From assembly GCF_946222985.1 (NCBI RefSeq), contig NZ_CAMIFY010000026.1, forward strand, positions 1 through 36,731: a DNA stretch of 36,731 nt. The letters are read 5' to 3'. Below are positions 8,090-16,243 of the stretch, piece after piece (positions within the stretch are counted from its first letter, which is position 1; the number at the start of each line of letters is the position of its first letter). The notes under the pieces were generated by a model, which saw only the letters and a program-made list of their open reading frames with translations, searched no databases and was not told where the DNA came from. Both the position numbers and the translations under genes were made by a program. This DNA comes from an uncultured Corynebacterium sp. (GTDB lineage: Bacteria; Actinomycetota; Actinomycetes; Mycobacteriales; Mycobacteriaceae).

Positions 8090-9370
8090 ATGGCGATATA
8101 CGACAAGCTGGTCTCCCCGGCCGACACCTCCGACATGCCCGACGAGGTCGCCCGCGACGTCCCGTCCAACGGCAAGCGATTCATCGCCGCCAACGGCCTG
8201 CAGAACGCCGGCGACCAGGTGATCAACCCCAAGACGGTGCTGCCCTGGCTACTGACGGCCCAGGGCGCCCCCGGTTTCGCCATCGCCCTGCTGGTGCCGA
8301 TCCGCGAGTCGCTGTCGATGCTCCCGCAGGCCGCGCTGACCCCGTGGGTCAAGCGCCGCGAACACCGCAAGTCCGTCTGGATCGCCGGATCGATCACCCA
8401 GGGCGTCATGGCCCTGATCATGGCGTTGGCCGCCGCCGCGCTCGACGGCGCCGTCGCCGCGATCGCCATTCTCGCGGCGCTGGCCGTCTTCGCGCTGGGC
8501 CGGTCCCTGTGCTCCATCGGCTCGAAGGACGTGCAGGGCCGCACCATCCCGAAGGGCCAGCGCGGCCAGATCACGGGCTTGGCGACGGTCCTGTCCGGAA
8601 TCGTGGCCATCACCCTCGGCCTGGGCATCCGCTGGTTCGGCGGAGACGACCTGCCCACCTCGGTGCTGGTCTGGATGATCGGCATCGCGGGGCTGGCCTG
8701 GTTCCTCGGCGCGATCGTCTTCCACCGCGTCACCGAACCGGCGGGCGAGATCTCCGAGGAGTCCGCCGGAGCATGGGTGCGCGAATCGTGGGATCTGCTC
8801 TCCGACGACAAGCCGTTCCGCAACTTCGTCATCGTCCGGTCCCTGTTGCTGGTCTCCGCACTGTCGCCCACCTTCTTCGTGGCGTTGTCCGCCGAACGCG
8901 GCGACGGCGAACTCTCCGGCCTGGGTCCCTTCCTCATCGCCTCCGGTGCGGCGGCCATCCTTGGCGGGCAAGTGTCGGGAAAGCTGTCGGACAAATCGTC
9001 GAAAAGCACGATGACCTGGGGCGCGGGACTCGCCTCGCTGATCCTCGTCGCCGTGATGGCGCAGGTGACCTTCGCCGAAGGCTGGTCGACGTGGGCGCTG
9101 CCGGTGGCGTACTTCCTGATCACCCTCACCCACACCGGCGTCCGCGTCGCGCGCAAGACCTACGTCGTCGACATGGCCGAAGGCGACCAGCGCACGTCGT
9201 ACGTGGCCGTCGCCAACTCCGCCATGGGCGTGATCCTGCTGACGACGGGCGCGATCTCCGGCGGCCTGGCGATGCTGGGCACCATGTGGGCGCTGGGATT
9301 CTTCGCGCTGCTCGGCCTCGTCGGCGTCGCGATGGCCGGCTCGCTGCCCGACGTGTCGGCGAAGAGCTGA
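8090..9370 (+). CDS. Major facilitator superfamily permease
   Basis: 426 aa integral membrane protein with about 10-12 hydrophobic segments. Visible helices include SVWIAGSITQGVMALIMALA, AAIAILAALAVFALGRSLCS, GLATVLSGIVAITLGLGIRW, VWMIGIAGLAWFLGAIVF and VILLTTGAISGGLAMLGTMW. A basic loop VKRREHRKS between the early helices and an acidic central cytoplasmic loop (EPAGEISEESAGAWVRES) match MFS halves. The motif SKDVQGRTIPKGQRGQITG is conserved-looking in this unnamed subgroup. The substrate cannot be read from the sequence. It stands alone between tRNA-Gln and glmU with its own leaderless promoter. Confidence 0.82.
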   Translation: MAIYDKLVSPADTSDMPDEVARDVPSNGKRFIAANGLQNAGDQVINPKTVLPWLLTAQGAPGFAIALLVPIRESLSMLPQAALTPWVKRREHRKSVWIAGSITQGVMALIMALAAAALDGAVAAIAILAALAVFALGRSLCSIGSKDVQGRTIPKGQRGQITGLATVLSGIVAITLGLGIRWFGGDDLPTSVLVWMIGIAGLAWFLGAIVFHRVTEPAGEISEESAGAWVRESWDLLSDDKPFRNFVIVRSLLLVSALSPTFFVALSAERGDGELSGLGPFLIASGAAAILGGQVSGKLSDKSSKSTMTWGAGLASLILVAVMAQVTFAEGWSTWALPVAYFLITLTHTGVRVARKTYVVDMAEGDQRTSYVAVANSAMGVILLTTGAISGGLAMLGTMWALGFFALLGLVGVAMAGSLPDVSAKS

Positions 9371-9397
9371 AGTCCCGGGCCGACCCACCGCGCCGGG

Positions 9398-9436
9398 TAT
9401 GGTGTGCAGCGATCACACGACGATAAGCACGAGGAG
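9398..9436 (+). promoter_or_regulatory. glmU -10 element and ribosome-binding site
   Basis: TATGGT (9398-9403) is a possible -10 box, and GAGGAG (9431-9436) lies 6 nt before the ATG at 9443. The latter chooses this start over the in-frame ATG at 9404. Confidence 0.5.
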
Positions 9437-9442
9437 ATTGAC

Positions 9443-10981
9443 ATGAGCAACGGCACCGGCACTCCCACCGCCGTCGTCATCCTGGCCGCCGGTCAGGGCA
9501 CCCGCATGAAGTCGGAGACCCCGAAGATGCTGCACGGCATCGGCGGGCGCACGATGCTCGAGCATGCCCTGCACGCCGCGCGCGGCGTCGACCCGGAACG
9601 GATCGTGGCGGTCGTCGGACACCAGCGCGAGAAGGTCACCGAGGCCATCTCCGAGTGGGTCGGCGCGATCGGGGAGGCCGAGGGCGACGGGGCGCTGCCG
9701 GGTGGTGTGGGCATCGCCCACCAGGCCGAGCAGAACGGCACCGGCCATGCCGTCCAGTGCGCGCTCGACGACGTCAACCTCCGTGACTTCGAGGGCACCG
9801 TGCTGGTGACCACCTCCGACGTGCCGCTGCTCGACGCCGACACGCTCTCCGCCCTGCTCGAGGAGCACAACCGCAAGCCCCGCGCCGCCGTCACCGTGCT
9901 GACGTCGACCGCCGACAACCCCCACGGCTACGGCCGCATCATCCGCAACTCCGACGGCGAGGTGCTGCGCATCGTCGAGGAAAAGGACGCCACCGACGAC
10001 GAGCGCAAGGTCACCGAGGTCAACTCCGGCGTCTACGCCTTCGACGCGGAGACGCTGCGCCACGCGCTGACCAAGCTCAACACCGACAACGCCCAGGGCG
10101 AGCTGTACCTGACCGACGTCATCGGCATCGCCCGCGAGGCCGACCGGTCCGTGCGCGGCCACCGCCTCGACGACGCCATGGTCGTCGCCGGCGTCAACGA
10201 CCGCGTGCAGCTCGCCGCCCTCGGCGCCGAGCTCAACCGCCGCCAGTGCGAGAAGGCCATGCGCGGCGGCGCCACCATCGTCGACCCGGCCACGACCTGG
10301 ATCGACGTCGACGTGGAAGTCGGCCGCGACGTCACCATCCTGCCGGGCACCCAGCTGCGCGGCGCCACCGTCGTCGGCGACCGCGCCACCGTCGGCCCCG
10401 ACACCACGCTGACCGACGTCACCGTCGGCGAGGGCGCCACCGTCTTCCGCGTCCACGGCACCGAATCGACCATCGGCGCGAACGCCGAGGTCGGCCCGTT
10501 CACCTACCTGCGCCCGGGCACCGTGCTCGGCGAGCAGGGCAAGCTCGGCGGGTTCGTGGAGACGAAGAAGGCCACCATCGGCCGCGGTTCCAAGGTCCCG
10601 CACCTGACCTACGTCGGCGACGCGGAGATCGGCGAGCACTCCAACATCGGCGCCTCCAGCGTCTTCGTCAACTACGACGGCGTGAACAAGCACCGCACCG
10701 TCATCGGATCCCACGTCCGCACCGGTTCCGACACGATGTTCATCGCGCCGGTCACGGTCGGTGACGGCGCGTATTCCGGGGCGGGTACTGTGATCAAGGA
10801 CGACGTTCCCCCGGGCGCGTTGGCGGTCAGCGGTGGCCCCCAGCGCAACATCGAGGGGTGGGTCCAGCGGAAGCGTCCGGGAACCCCGGCGGCGGACGCG
10901 GCCGAGGCGGCGCACGCCGCGCGGGCCGAGTCCTCCGACGACGGAGACTCGGACGGCGACACCCCCGAGACTTCCGCGTAA
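9443..10981 (+). CDS. glmU: Bifunctional N-acetylglucosamine-1-phosphate uridyltransferase / glucosamine-1-phosphate acetyltransferase
   Basis: 512 aa. Makes UDP-N-acetylglucosamine for peptidoglycan. The N-terminal uridyltransferase has the nucleotide-binding motif LAAGQGTRMKSETPKMLH (residues ~15-32), then NGTGHAVQCAL, TSDVPLLDADTLSAL and IVEEKDATDDE. From about residue 260 the C-terminal acetyltransferase is a left-handed beta-helix of hexapeptide repeats (GATVVGDRATVGPDT, GANAEVGPFTYLRPGTVLGE) with the active-site region LGGFVETKKATIGRGSKVPHL followed by TYVGDAEIG. An Ala/Glu/Asp-rich tail of about 40 residues follows. prs starts 34 bp downstream on the same strand, the usual glmU-prs pair. 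Confidence 0.98.
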   Translation: MSNGTGTPTAVVILAAGQGTRMKSETPKMLHGIGGRTMLEHALHAARGVDPERIVAVVGHQREKVTEAISEWVGAIGEAEGDGALPGGVGIAHQAEQNGTGHAVQCALDDVNLRDFEGTVLVTTSDVPLLDADTLSALLEEHNRKPRAAVTVLTSTADNPHGYGRIIRNSDGEVLRIVEEKDATDDERKVTEVNSGVYAFDAETLRHALTKLNTDNAQGELYLTDVIGIAREADRSVRGHRLDDAMVVAGVNDRVQLAALGAELNRRQCEKAMRGGATIVDPATTWIDVDVEVGRDVTILPGTQLRGATVVGDRATVGPDTTLTDVTVGEGATVFRVHGTESTIGANAEVGPFTYLRPGTVLGEQGKLGGFVETKKATIGRGSKVPHLTYVGDAEIGEHSNIGASSVFVNYDGVNKHRTVIGSHVRTGSDTMFIAPVTVGDGAYSGAGTVIKDDVPPGALAVSGGPQRNIEGWVQRKRPGTPAADAAEAAHAARAESSDDGDSDGDTPETSA

Positions 10982-11015
10982 GCCGAAGAACGACCAGGAA
11001 GGCCAGGCCGACTAG

Positions 11016-11993
11016 ATGACCGGCGAGTGGATCGACAACCAGAAGAACCTGATGCTGTTTTCGGGGCGCGCGCACCCGGACCTCGGCGATGCGGTGGCCA
11101 AGGAGTTGGGCGTCGGCCTGACCGGCATGTCCGCCCGCGACTTCGCCAACGGCGAGATCTTCGTCCGCTACGAAGAGTCCGTCCGCGGCTGCGACGCGTT
11201 CGTGCTGCAGGCGCATCCGGCGCCGCTGAACAAGTGGCTGATGGAACAGCTGATCATGATCGACGCCCTGAAGCGCGGCTCCGCCAAGCGCATCACCGCG
11301 ATCCTGCCGTTCTTCCCCTACGCCCGCCAGGACAAGAAGCACCGCGGCCGCGAGCCGATCTCGGCCCGCCTGGTCGCCGATCTGCTCAAGACCGCCGGCG
11401 CCGACCGCATCGTGTCGGTCGACCTGCACACCGATCAGATCCAGGGCTTCTTCGACGGCCCGGTCGACCACATGCACGCCATGCCGATCCTGGCCGATTA
11501 CATCAAGGCGAACTACTCGCTGGAGAACCTCTGCGTGGTCTCCCCCGACGCCGGCCGCGTGAAGGTCTCCGAGAAGTGGGCCAACACCCTCGGTGACGCG
11601 CCGCTGGCGTTCATCCACAAGACCCGCAGCGTCGACGTGGCCAACGAGGTCGTGGCCAACCGCGTCGTCGGCGACGTCGACGGCCGCGTGTGCCTGCTCA
11701 TCGACGACATGATCGACACCGGCGGCACCATCGCCGGCGCCGTGAAGGTGCTGCGCGAGGCCGGCGCCTCCGACGTCATCATCGCCACCACGCACGGCGT
11801 GTTCTCCGGCCCGGCCAAGGAGCGCCTGTCCAAGTGCGGCGCCCGCGAGGTCATCACCACCGACACGCTGCCGCAGACGCACGAGGGCTGGGAGAACCTC
11901 ACCGTCCTGCCGATCGCGCCGCTGCTGGCCAAGACGATCCACGAGATCTTCGAAAACGGCTCGGTGACCACGCTGTTCGAGGGCCAGGCCTAA
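11016..11993 (+). CDS. prs: Ribose-phosphate pyrophosphokinase (PRPP synthase)
   Basis: 325 aa, the normal length for class I enzymes. Transfers pyrophosphate from ATP to ribose 5-phosphate, giving PRPP for nucleotide, His, Trp and NAD synthesis, and for decaprenyl-phospho-arabinose in corynebacteria. Visible: LMLFSGRAHPDLGDAVAKEL, RDFANGEIFVRYEESVRG, the ATP/metal region LPFFPYARQDKKHRGREPIS, VSVDLHTDQIQGFFDGPVDH and the PRPP loop VCLLIDDMIDTGGTI. ATG at 11016 follows GGAAGG at 10999. Probably co-transcribed with glmU. Confidence 0.98.
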   Translation: MTGEWIDNQKNLMLFSGRAHPDLGDAVAKELGVGLTGMSARDFANGEIFVRYEESVRGCDAFVLQAHPAPLNKWLMEQLIMIDALKRGSAKRITAILPFFPYARQDKKHRGREPISARLVADLLKTAGADRIVSVDLHTDQIQGFFDGPVDHMHAMPILADYIKANYSLENLCVVSPDAGRVKVSEKWANTLGDAPLAFIHKTRSVDVANEVVANRVVGDVDGRVCLLIDDMIDTGGTIAGAVKVLREAGASDVIIATTHGVFSGPAKERLSKCGAREVITTDTLPQTHEGWENLTVLPIAPLLAKTIHEIFENGSVTTLFEGQA

Positions 11994-12057
11994 CACCCGG
12001 TCTGCGCTCCACCCAGCCACTTCACCCGCCCGCACCACCACACTCCCCCGGAGGATC

Positions 12058-12558
12058 ATGTCCAACGCCGAATCGCCCGTGTTCCGCCTCGCCACCTGGG
12101 CGGATCGACCACTGATCCGTCGGTTCCACGAGCTGGCGGACGCGTGGGACGATGAACCGGCTGAACGCACCGAAAGCTTCGAGAAGGACGAGGCCCGCTA
12201 CGTCGACCAGTGGTCGGCGGAGACGGACGGGGGCATCATCGTCGAGGTCGGCGGCGACACCGTCGGCGGTGCCTGGCTGCGCCACTTCACGGAAGACAAC
12301 CCCGGTTGGGGATACGTCGCCGACGAATACCCCGAGGTCGCCATCGCTTTGGAGCCCGGGTACACCGGACGCGGCCTCGGAGGAGAGCTCATGCGGCAAA
12401 TCCTCGAATTCGCCCGCGAACGGGGCGCCACCGGTGTGTGCCTGTCGGTCGAGGTCGGCAACGCACGAGCCATCCGTTCCTACGAAAAGGTCGGTTTCGG
12501 GCTCGTCGGTGACGGCGACGATGGGGCCGGCGGATACACCATGTTGTATCGCTTCTGA
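12058..12558 (+). CDS. GNAT-family N-acetyltransferase
   Basis: 166 aa. Single GCN5-related acetyltransferase domain: the acetyl-CoA loop is EPGYTGRGLGGELMRQIL (residues ~100-117, the Q/RxxGxG/A motif), followed by EFARERGATGVCLSVEVGN and the C-terminal motif ARAIRSYEKVGFGLVGDG. The acceptor substrate is unknown. GGAGGA (12050-12055) supports the ATG at 12058. It follows prs by 64 bp on the same strand and could be the last gene of the glmU-prs transcript; no hairpin separates them. Confidence 0.9.
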   Translation: MSNAESPVFRLATWADRPLIRRFHELADAWDDEPAERTESFEKDEARYVDQWSAETDGGIIVEVGGDTVGGAWLRHFTEDNPGWGYVADEYPEVAIALEPGYTGRGLGGELMRQILEFARERGATGVCLSVEVGNARAIRSYEKVGFGLVGDGDDGAGGYTMLYRF

Positions 12559-12855
12559 CGACTGCTTTCCGACGGCTTCGGGCTGCCCGGCTCCGCCCCC
12601 GCCCGGCCGATTCGGGGTGTTGTCCGGTGCCGGCGGGTCACCGCCGAGAGAAAGTCACCGCGGCAATTTCGCCCGCCGCAACCCATCGGGTACCGTTATC
12701 CGGGTTAAGTCTCGGCGAGGGTGGCCCGAGTACGGCGCACGATGCGCCACCGCGACGGCCCCGTTATCGACGCGACGCATGCAACACCCGGTGCCAACCG
12801 GACGCGCGTGCCACGTGATCGACTCCCGAACCCCACGATTTCAAGGAGTCAGACT
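12559..12855 (+). promoter_or_regulatory. rplY upstream region (297 bp, no gene)
   Basis: No coding sequence is supported here. Possible -10 elements are TACCGT (12701-12706) and TTAAGT (12714-12719). Downstream lies a perfect hairpin GGCGCA-CGA-TGCGCC (12734-12748), which would sit in the 5' leader of rplY. AAGGAG at 12843-12848 is the ribosome-binding site. A leader of about 130 nt would be long enough for regulation, but no known ribosomal-protein leader motif is recognised. Confidence 0.35.
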
Positions 12856-13518
12856 ATGGCCAAGCCCAACATCATCAAGCTGGAAGCCCGCGAGCGCACC
12901 GAGTTCGGCAAGGGCGCCGCCCGCCGTGCCCGCGTCGCCGGCGACATCCCCGTGGTCATCTACTCGAAGGCCCTGGACGCCCCGAAGCACGTCCTGGTCG
13001 ATTCGATCGAGTTCCACGGCGTCATCCGCAACTACGGCGTCAACGCCGTGCTCGACCTCGACATCGAGGGCGAGTCGCAGCTGTCCATGGTCAAGTCCCT
13101 CGACCAGAACCCGCTGACCCTCGACATCGACCATGCCGACCTGCTGGGCATCCACCGCGGCGAAAAGGTCGAGGTCGAGATCCCGATCACCTCCGAGGGC
13201 GAGGTCGCCCCGGGTGCCCTGCTCATGCAGGACGCCGACACCATCCTGGTCCTCGCGCCGGTGCTGTCGATTCCGGAAGAGATCGTCGTGTCCGTCGAGG
13301 GCGCCGAGGTCGGCACCCAGGTCCACGCTTCCGCGATCACCCTGCCGGAGGGCCTCGAGCTCACCGACGACCCGGAGCTGCTGGTCTTCAACATCGTCGA
13401 GCCGGAAGAGGATCCGGCCGGCGACGTCGACGCCGACGTCGAGGGCATGGGCGAGGACGAGCTGCCCGAGGACGCCACCGAGGAGTCCGCCGACTCCGAG
13501 GGCGACGACGAGGAGTAG
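12856..13518 (+). CDS. rplY: 50S ribosomal protein L25/CTC family, long form
   Basis: 220 aa. Binds 5S rRNA in the large subunit. The N-terminal L25 domain reads MAKPNIIKLEARERTEFGKG followed by AARRARVAGDIPVVIYSKA; the C-terminal TL5/CTC beta domain includes DLLGIHRGEKVEVEIPITSE and SIPEEIVVSVEGAEVGTQVH. The last ~35 residues are a strongly acidic tail (EEDPAGDVDADVEGMGEDEL onwards). The start is fixed by AAGGAG 7 nt before the ATG at 12856; a longer in-frame ORF from 12721 is not supported. Its pairing with pth downstream is conserved in many actinobacteria. Confidence 0.97.
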   Translation: MAKPNIIKLEARERTEFGKGAARRARVAGDIPVVIYSKALDAPKHVLVDSIEFHGVIRNYGVNAVLDLDIEGESQLSMVKSLDQNPLTLDIDHADLLGIHRGEKVEVEIPITSEGEVAPGALLMQDADTILVLAPVLSIPEEIVVSVEGAEVGTQVHASAITLPEGLELTDDPELLVFNIVEPEEDPAGDVDADVEGMGEDELPEDATEESADSEGDDEE

Positions 13519-13577
13519 TTCCTCACCGGTGCACGTCGGCCCTTCGGGGTCGGGTGCGCCACCGCACCGCGGCCATT

Positions 13578-13588
13578 GCTTTGCGACG
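13578..13588 (+). repeat. Copy 1 of the 11-mer GCTTTGCGACG
   Basis: Non-coding copy between the rplY stop and its terminator. One of six exact copies in the window. Confidence 0.6.
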
Positions 13589-13615
13589 GTCCCCGTGCAC
13601 CGCTGATTGACGACG

Positions 13616-13646
13616 AACCCCCGCCGACCACGTGTCGGCGGGGGTT
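13616..13646 (+). terminator. rplY terminator hairpin
   Basis: AACCCCCGCCGAC-CACGT-GTCGGCGGGGGTT: a perfect 13-bp stem with a 5-nt loop, about 100 bp after the rplY stop. It lacks a long T run but is by far the strongest hairpin here, and it ends 26 bp before the pth start. Confidence 0.8.
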
Positions 13647-13672
13647 CCTCGTCGTCAAGCTCATGTGAGAAG

Positions 13673-14326
13673 ATGACCACCATGTTCGGTCGCTCCTCGT
13701 CCTCCCCCGCCCCGTCGGATGCCCCGCCGATGCTCGTCGTCGGACTCGGCAACCCCGGCCCGAAGTACGCGGACACGCGGCACAACGTGGGGCAGATGGT
13801 CCTCGACGAACTCGCCGAGCGCACCACGCCGATGCCGTCGACGTTTTCCGTGCACAAGCGGTCCAACGCGGAGATCGTGCAGACCCGCTGGACCGTCGGC
13901 GTCGGCGACGCGGCGACGGAACGGCAGGTGATCCTGGCCAAGCCGCGGACGTACATGAACGTCTCCGGCGGCCCGGTCAGCGCGCTGGCGAAGTTCTTCA
14001 ACGTCGAAGCCACCGACGTCATCGTCGTCCACGACGAACTCGACCTCGACCCGGGCGTCATCCGCCTCAAGCGCGGCGGCGGCGAAGGCGGGCACAACGG
14101 CCTGCGATCGACGACGAAGTCGCTGGGCACCAAGGACTACCTGCGCGTGCGCGTCGGCATCGGCCGCCCGCCCGGGCGACAGGACCCCGCCGACTTCGTG
14201 CTGCGGGCCTTTTCGACCGCCGAACGCCGCGACCTGCCCTTCTGGCTCCAGGACGCCGCCGACGCCGTCGACCTCCTGGCCCGCCACGGCCTGGAGATCG
14301 CCCAGAACCAGGTGCATCAGCGGTAG
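13673..14326 (+). CDS. pth: Peptidyl-tRNA hydrolase
   Basis: 217 aa. Releases tRNA from peptidyl-tRNA that drops off ribosomes. Family motifs: VVGLGNPGPKYADTRHNVGQ (with the catalytic His of TRHN near residue 37), AKPRTYMNVSGGPVSALAKF, VVHDELDLDPGVIRLKRGGG with the conserved Asp, and GEGGHNGLRSTTKSLGTKDY followed by LRVRVGIGRP. The ATG at 13673 was chosen, with GAGAAG upstream; an ATG at 13682 is equally possible. Its 3' end overlaps the convergent ABC ATPase gene by 10 bp. Confidence 0.97.
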   Translation: MTTMFGRSSSSPAPSDAPPMLVVGLGNPGPKYADTRHNVGQMVLDELAERTTPMPSTFSVHKRSNAEIVQTRWTVGVGDAATERQVILAKPRTYMNVSGGPVSALAKFFNVEATDVIVVHDELDLDPGVIRLKRGGGEGGHNGLRSTTKSLGTKDYLRVRVGIGRPPGRQDPADFVLRAFSTAERRDLPFWLQDAADAVDLLARHGLEIAQNQVHQR

Positions 14327-15240
14327 TCGGCGCCGGTCCCGCCGACGGGGCCATGGGGAATCGGCAATTCCCGGCCCGAATCCGGGTCCCGCACCATCAG
14401 GCAATCGACGCCGAAGACGTCGCGCACCAGGTCACGGGTGAGAACGCGCTCCGCGTCGCCTTCCGCGACGATGCCGCCGTCCGACATCGCGATGACGTGG
14501 TCGGCGAACCGGGCCGCCTGGGTCATGTCGTGCAGGACCATCGCCACGGTGCGGCCTTCGGCGTTCAGCCCCCTGACCAATTCCAGGGTGGCGAGCTGAT
14601 GGGCGGGGTCGAGGTAGGTCGTCGGCTCGTCCAGCAGCAACGTCGTCGCCTCCTGCGCCACGGTCATCGCGATCCACGCCCGCTGCCGCTGCCCGCCGGA
14701 CAGTGCGGTGGCCTGCTCGTCGAGAAGCTCCCCCACCCCGACGCGCACCGCCGCGGCCTCCACGGCCCGGTGATCGTCGGCCGACAAGGCGGCGAAGGCC
14801 CCGGTGAACGGATATCGCCCGAATCCGATGAGTTCGCGCACCGTGACCGATTCCGGCACCACCGGCTGCTGCGGCAGGAACGACACCCGGCGCGCGAACG
14901 CCCGCGCGGACACGGCGCCGACGTCGTCGCCGTCGATGAACGCCCCGCCCGCCGACGGCCGCAACTGCCGGCCCAGGGCCCGCAGCAACGTCGATTTACC
15001 GCACCCGTTCGGGCCGATCAGGGCGGTCACCCGCCCGTGGGGAATGGCGACGTCGACGCCGTCGAGCACCGGGGCGCCGCCGTAACCGACGACGAGACCG
15101 GTGGCGGACAGCCCCTTGCGCCCGGCGGCCGCCGGGACAGTCGCGGCCGTCGCATCGGCGGCGACGGGCCGGGGATCGACTCCGCCTGCGAGCCCGCCTT
15201 CGGGGTGCGGTTTGCGCTTCCGCGTCAATTTCACGATCAC
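14317..15240 (-). CDS. Siderophore/iron ABC transporter ATP-binding protein (FepC-like)
   Basis: 307 aa. Powers uptake through the two FecCD permeases encoded upstream. Walker A is GPNGCGKSTLLRALGRQL, the Q-loop region is VSFLPQQPVVPESVTVRELI, the signature is LSGGQRQRAWIAM, and Walker B is TTLLLDEPTTYLDPAHQL followed by the H-loop MVLHDMTQAARFADHVI. The motif GFGRYPF after the Q-loop and the D-loop TYLD are typical of the FecE/FepC group. A ~45-residue N-terminal extension precedes the domain. The GTG at 15240 follows the permease stop after 1 nt (TGACGTG), indicating coupling. Last gene of the operon. Confidence 0.93.
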   Translation of the reverse strand: MIVKLTRKRKPHPEGGLAGGVDPRPVAADATAATVPAAAGRKGLSATGLVVGYGGAPVLDGVDVAIPHGRVTALIGPNGCGKSTLLRALGRQLRPSAGGAFIDGDDVGAVSARAFARRVSFLPQQPVVPESVTVRELIGFGRYPFTGAFAALSADDHRAVEAAAVRVGVGELLDEQATALSGGQRQRAWIAMTVAQEATTLLLDEPTTYLDPAHQLATLELVRGLNAEGRTVAMVLHDMTQAARFADHVIAMSDGGIVAEGDAERVLTRDLVRDVFGVDCLMVRDPDSGRELPIPHGPVGGTGADYR

Positions 15241-15241
15241 G

Positions 15242-16243
15242 TCACACCTTCGTCAATCTCAACAGCAGGAACACGAAATACGGCGCACCGACGACGGCGA
15301 TCAGCGCCCCGACGGGGATCTCGGTGGGCGCGAACAACCATCGGCCGATCGCATCGCAGCCGACGACGAGCGTCGCGCCGAGCACCGCCGCGATCGGGAT
15401 CTGCCGGGCCAGCCGTCCACCGACCAGCAGCCGCGCGGCATGCGGCACGATCAGGCCCGCGAACCCGAGCACCCCGGCCGCGGCGACCGCACCGGCGCCG
15501 CACGCGACGGCCAGCACCACCGCCGCCACGCGCCACCGCGTCGCGGCCACGCCGATGCCGACCATCACCGAATCCCCCAGGCGCAGCGCATCGAGGTGCC
15601 GCGACGCCAGCAACGCCGCGATGACGCCGGCGGCCACGACGGGGGCGACGACGACGGCGTCGGAAAGCGTCCTGGCATACAGCGACCCCTTCAACCAGGT
15701 CATCGCCGCACCGGCTTCCGGTGCGGCGCGCACGAGCAGCAGCTGCGTCACCGCGGCGAGCCCCACCGACACCGCCACCCCGGTCAGCGCCAACCGCACG
15801 GGGTCGCCGAGATCGCGCCCGGCCAGTGCCAGGACGACGCCGGCGCCGAGCAGCGCGCCGACGAACGCCACCGGCGTCAGCGCCTGCGCGGGCAACGCGC
15901 CCGCCCCGAGCAACGCCGCCACCGCCGCGAGTCCGCCGCCGGCGGTGATGCCGACGGTGTCCGGCGCCGCCAGCGGATTGCGCAGCCCCACCTGCAGCAG
16001 GCATCCGGCCACGGCCATCCCGACTCCGGCGATGGCGCCGACCAGGATGCGCGGCAGCCGGTACTTCCAGATCAGGTCGTCGCCGCCGACGAGCCGGGCG
16101 ACGACCTCCCCCGGCGGCACCGGCACCGCCCCGATGCCGAGCGCCAGCACGACGACGGCGACGAAGGCGACCACCAGCACCGCGGCGACGGTGGTGGTCC
16201 GGGTGCGGAGAGTGCTTTGCGACGTCGTTCTTCCCATGGTCAT
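15242..16243 (-). CDS. FecCD-family iron-siderophore ABC permease (second)
   Basis: 333 aa, about nine or ten membrane helices. The family signature region LPRILVGAIAGVGMAVAGCL, then LQVGLRNPLAAPDTVGITAG, the AMTWLKGSLYARTLSDAV loop and the ATPase-coupling region LGFAGLIVPHAARLLVGGRL are all present. The ATG at 16243 overlaps the stop of the preceding permease (ATGA), fixing the start; a 650-residue open frame that continues upstream is a shadow. It pairs with the other permease as a heterodimer in the membrane. Confidence 0.94.
   Translation of the reverse strand: MTMGRTTSQSTLRTRTTTVAAVLVVAFVAVVVLALGIGAVPVPPGEVVARLVGGDDLIWKYRLPRILVGAIAGVGMAVAGCLLQVGLRNPLAAPDTVGITAGGGLAAVAALLGAGALPAQALTPVAFVGALLGAGVVLALAGRDLGDPVRLALTGVAVSVGLAAVTQLLLVRAAPEAGAAMTWLKGSLYARTLSDAVVVAPVVAAGVIAALLASRHLDALRLGDSVMVGIGVAATRWRVAAVVLAVACGAGAVAAAGVLGFAGLIVPHAARLLVGGRLARQIPIAAVLGATLVVGCDAIGRWLFAPTEIPVGALIAVVGAPYFVFLLLRLTKV
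16214..16224 (+). repeat. Copy 2 of the 11-mer GCTTTGCGACG
   Basis: Lies within the N-terminal codons of the second permease, on the non-coding strand, where its complement encodes part of TTSQST. Confidence 0.6.

Noticed and set aside
12627..12818. 63-aa ORF upstream of rplY
   Set aside because: No ribosome-binding site or recognisable protein; it covers the probable promoter.
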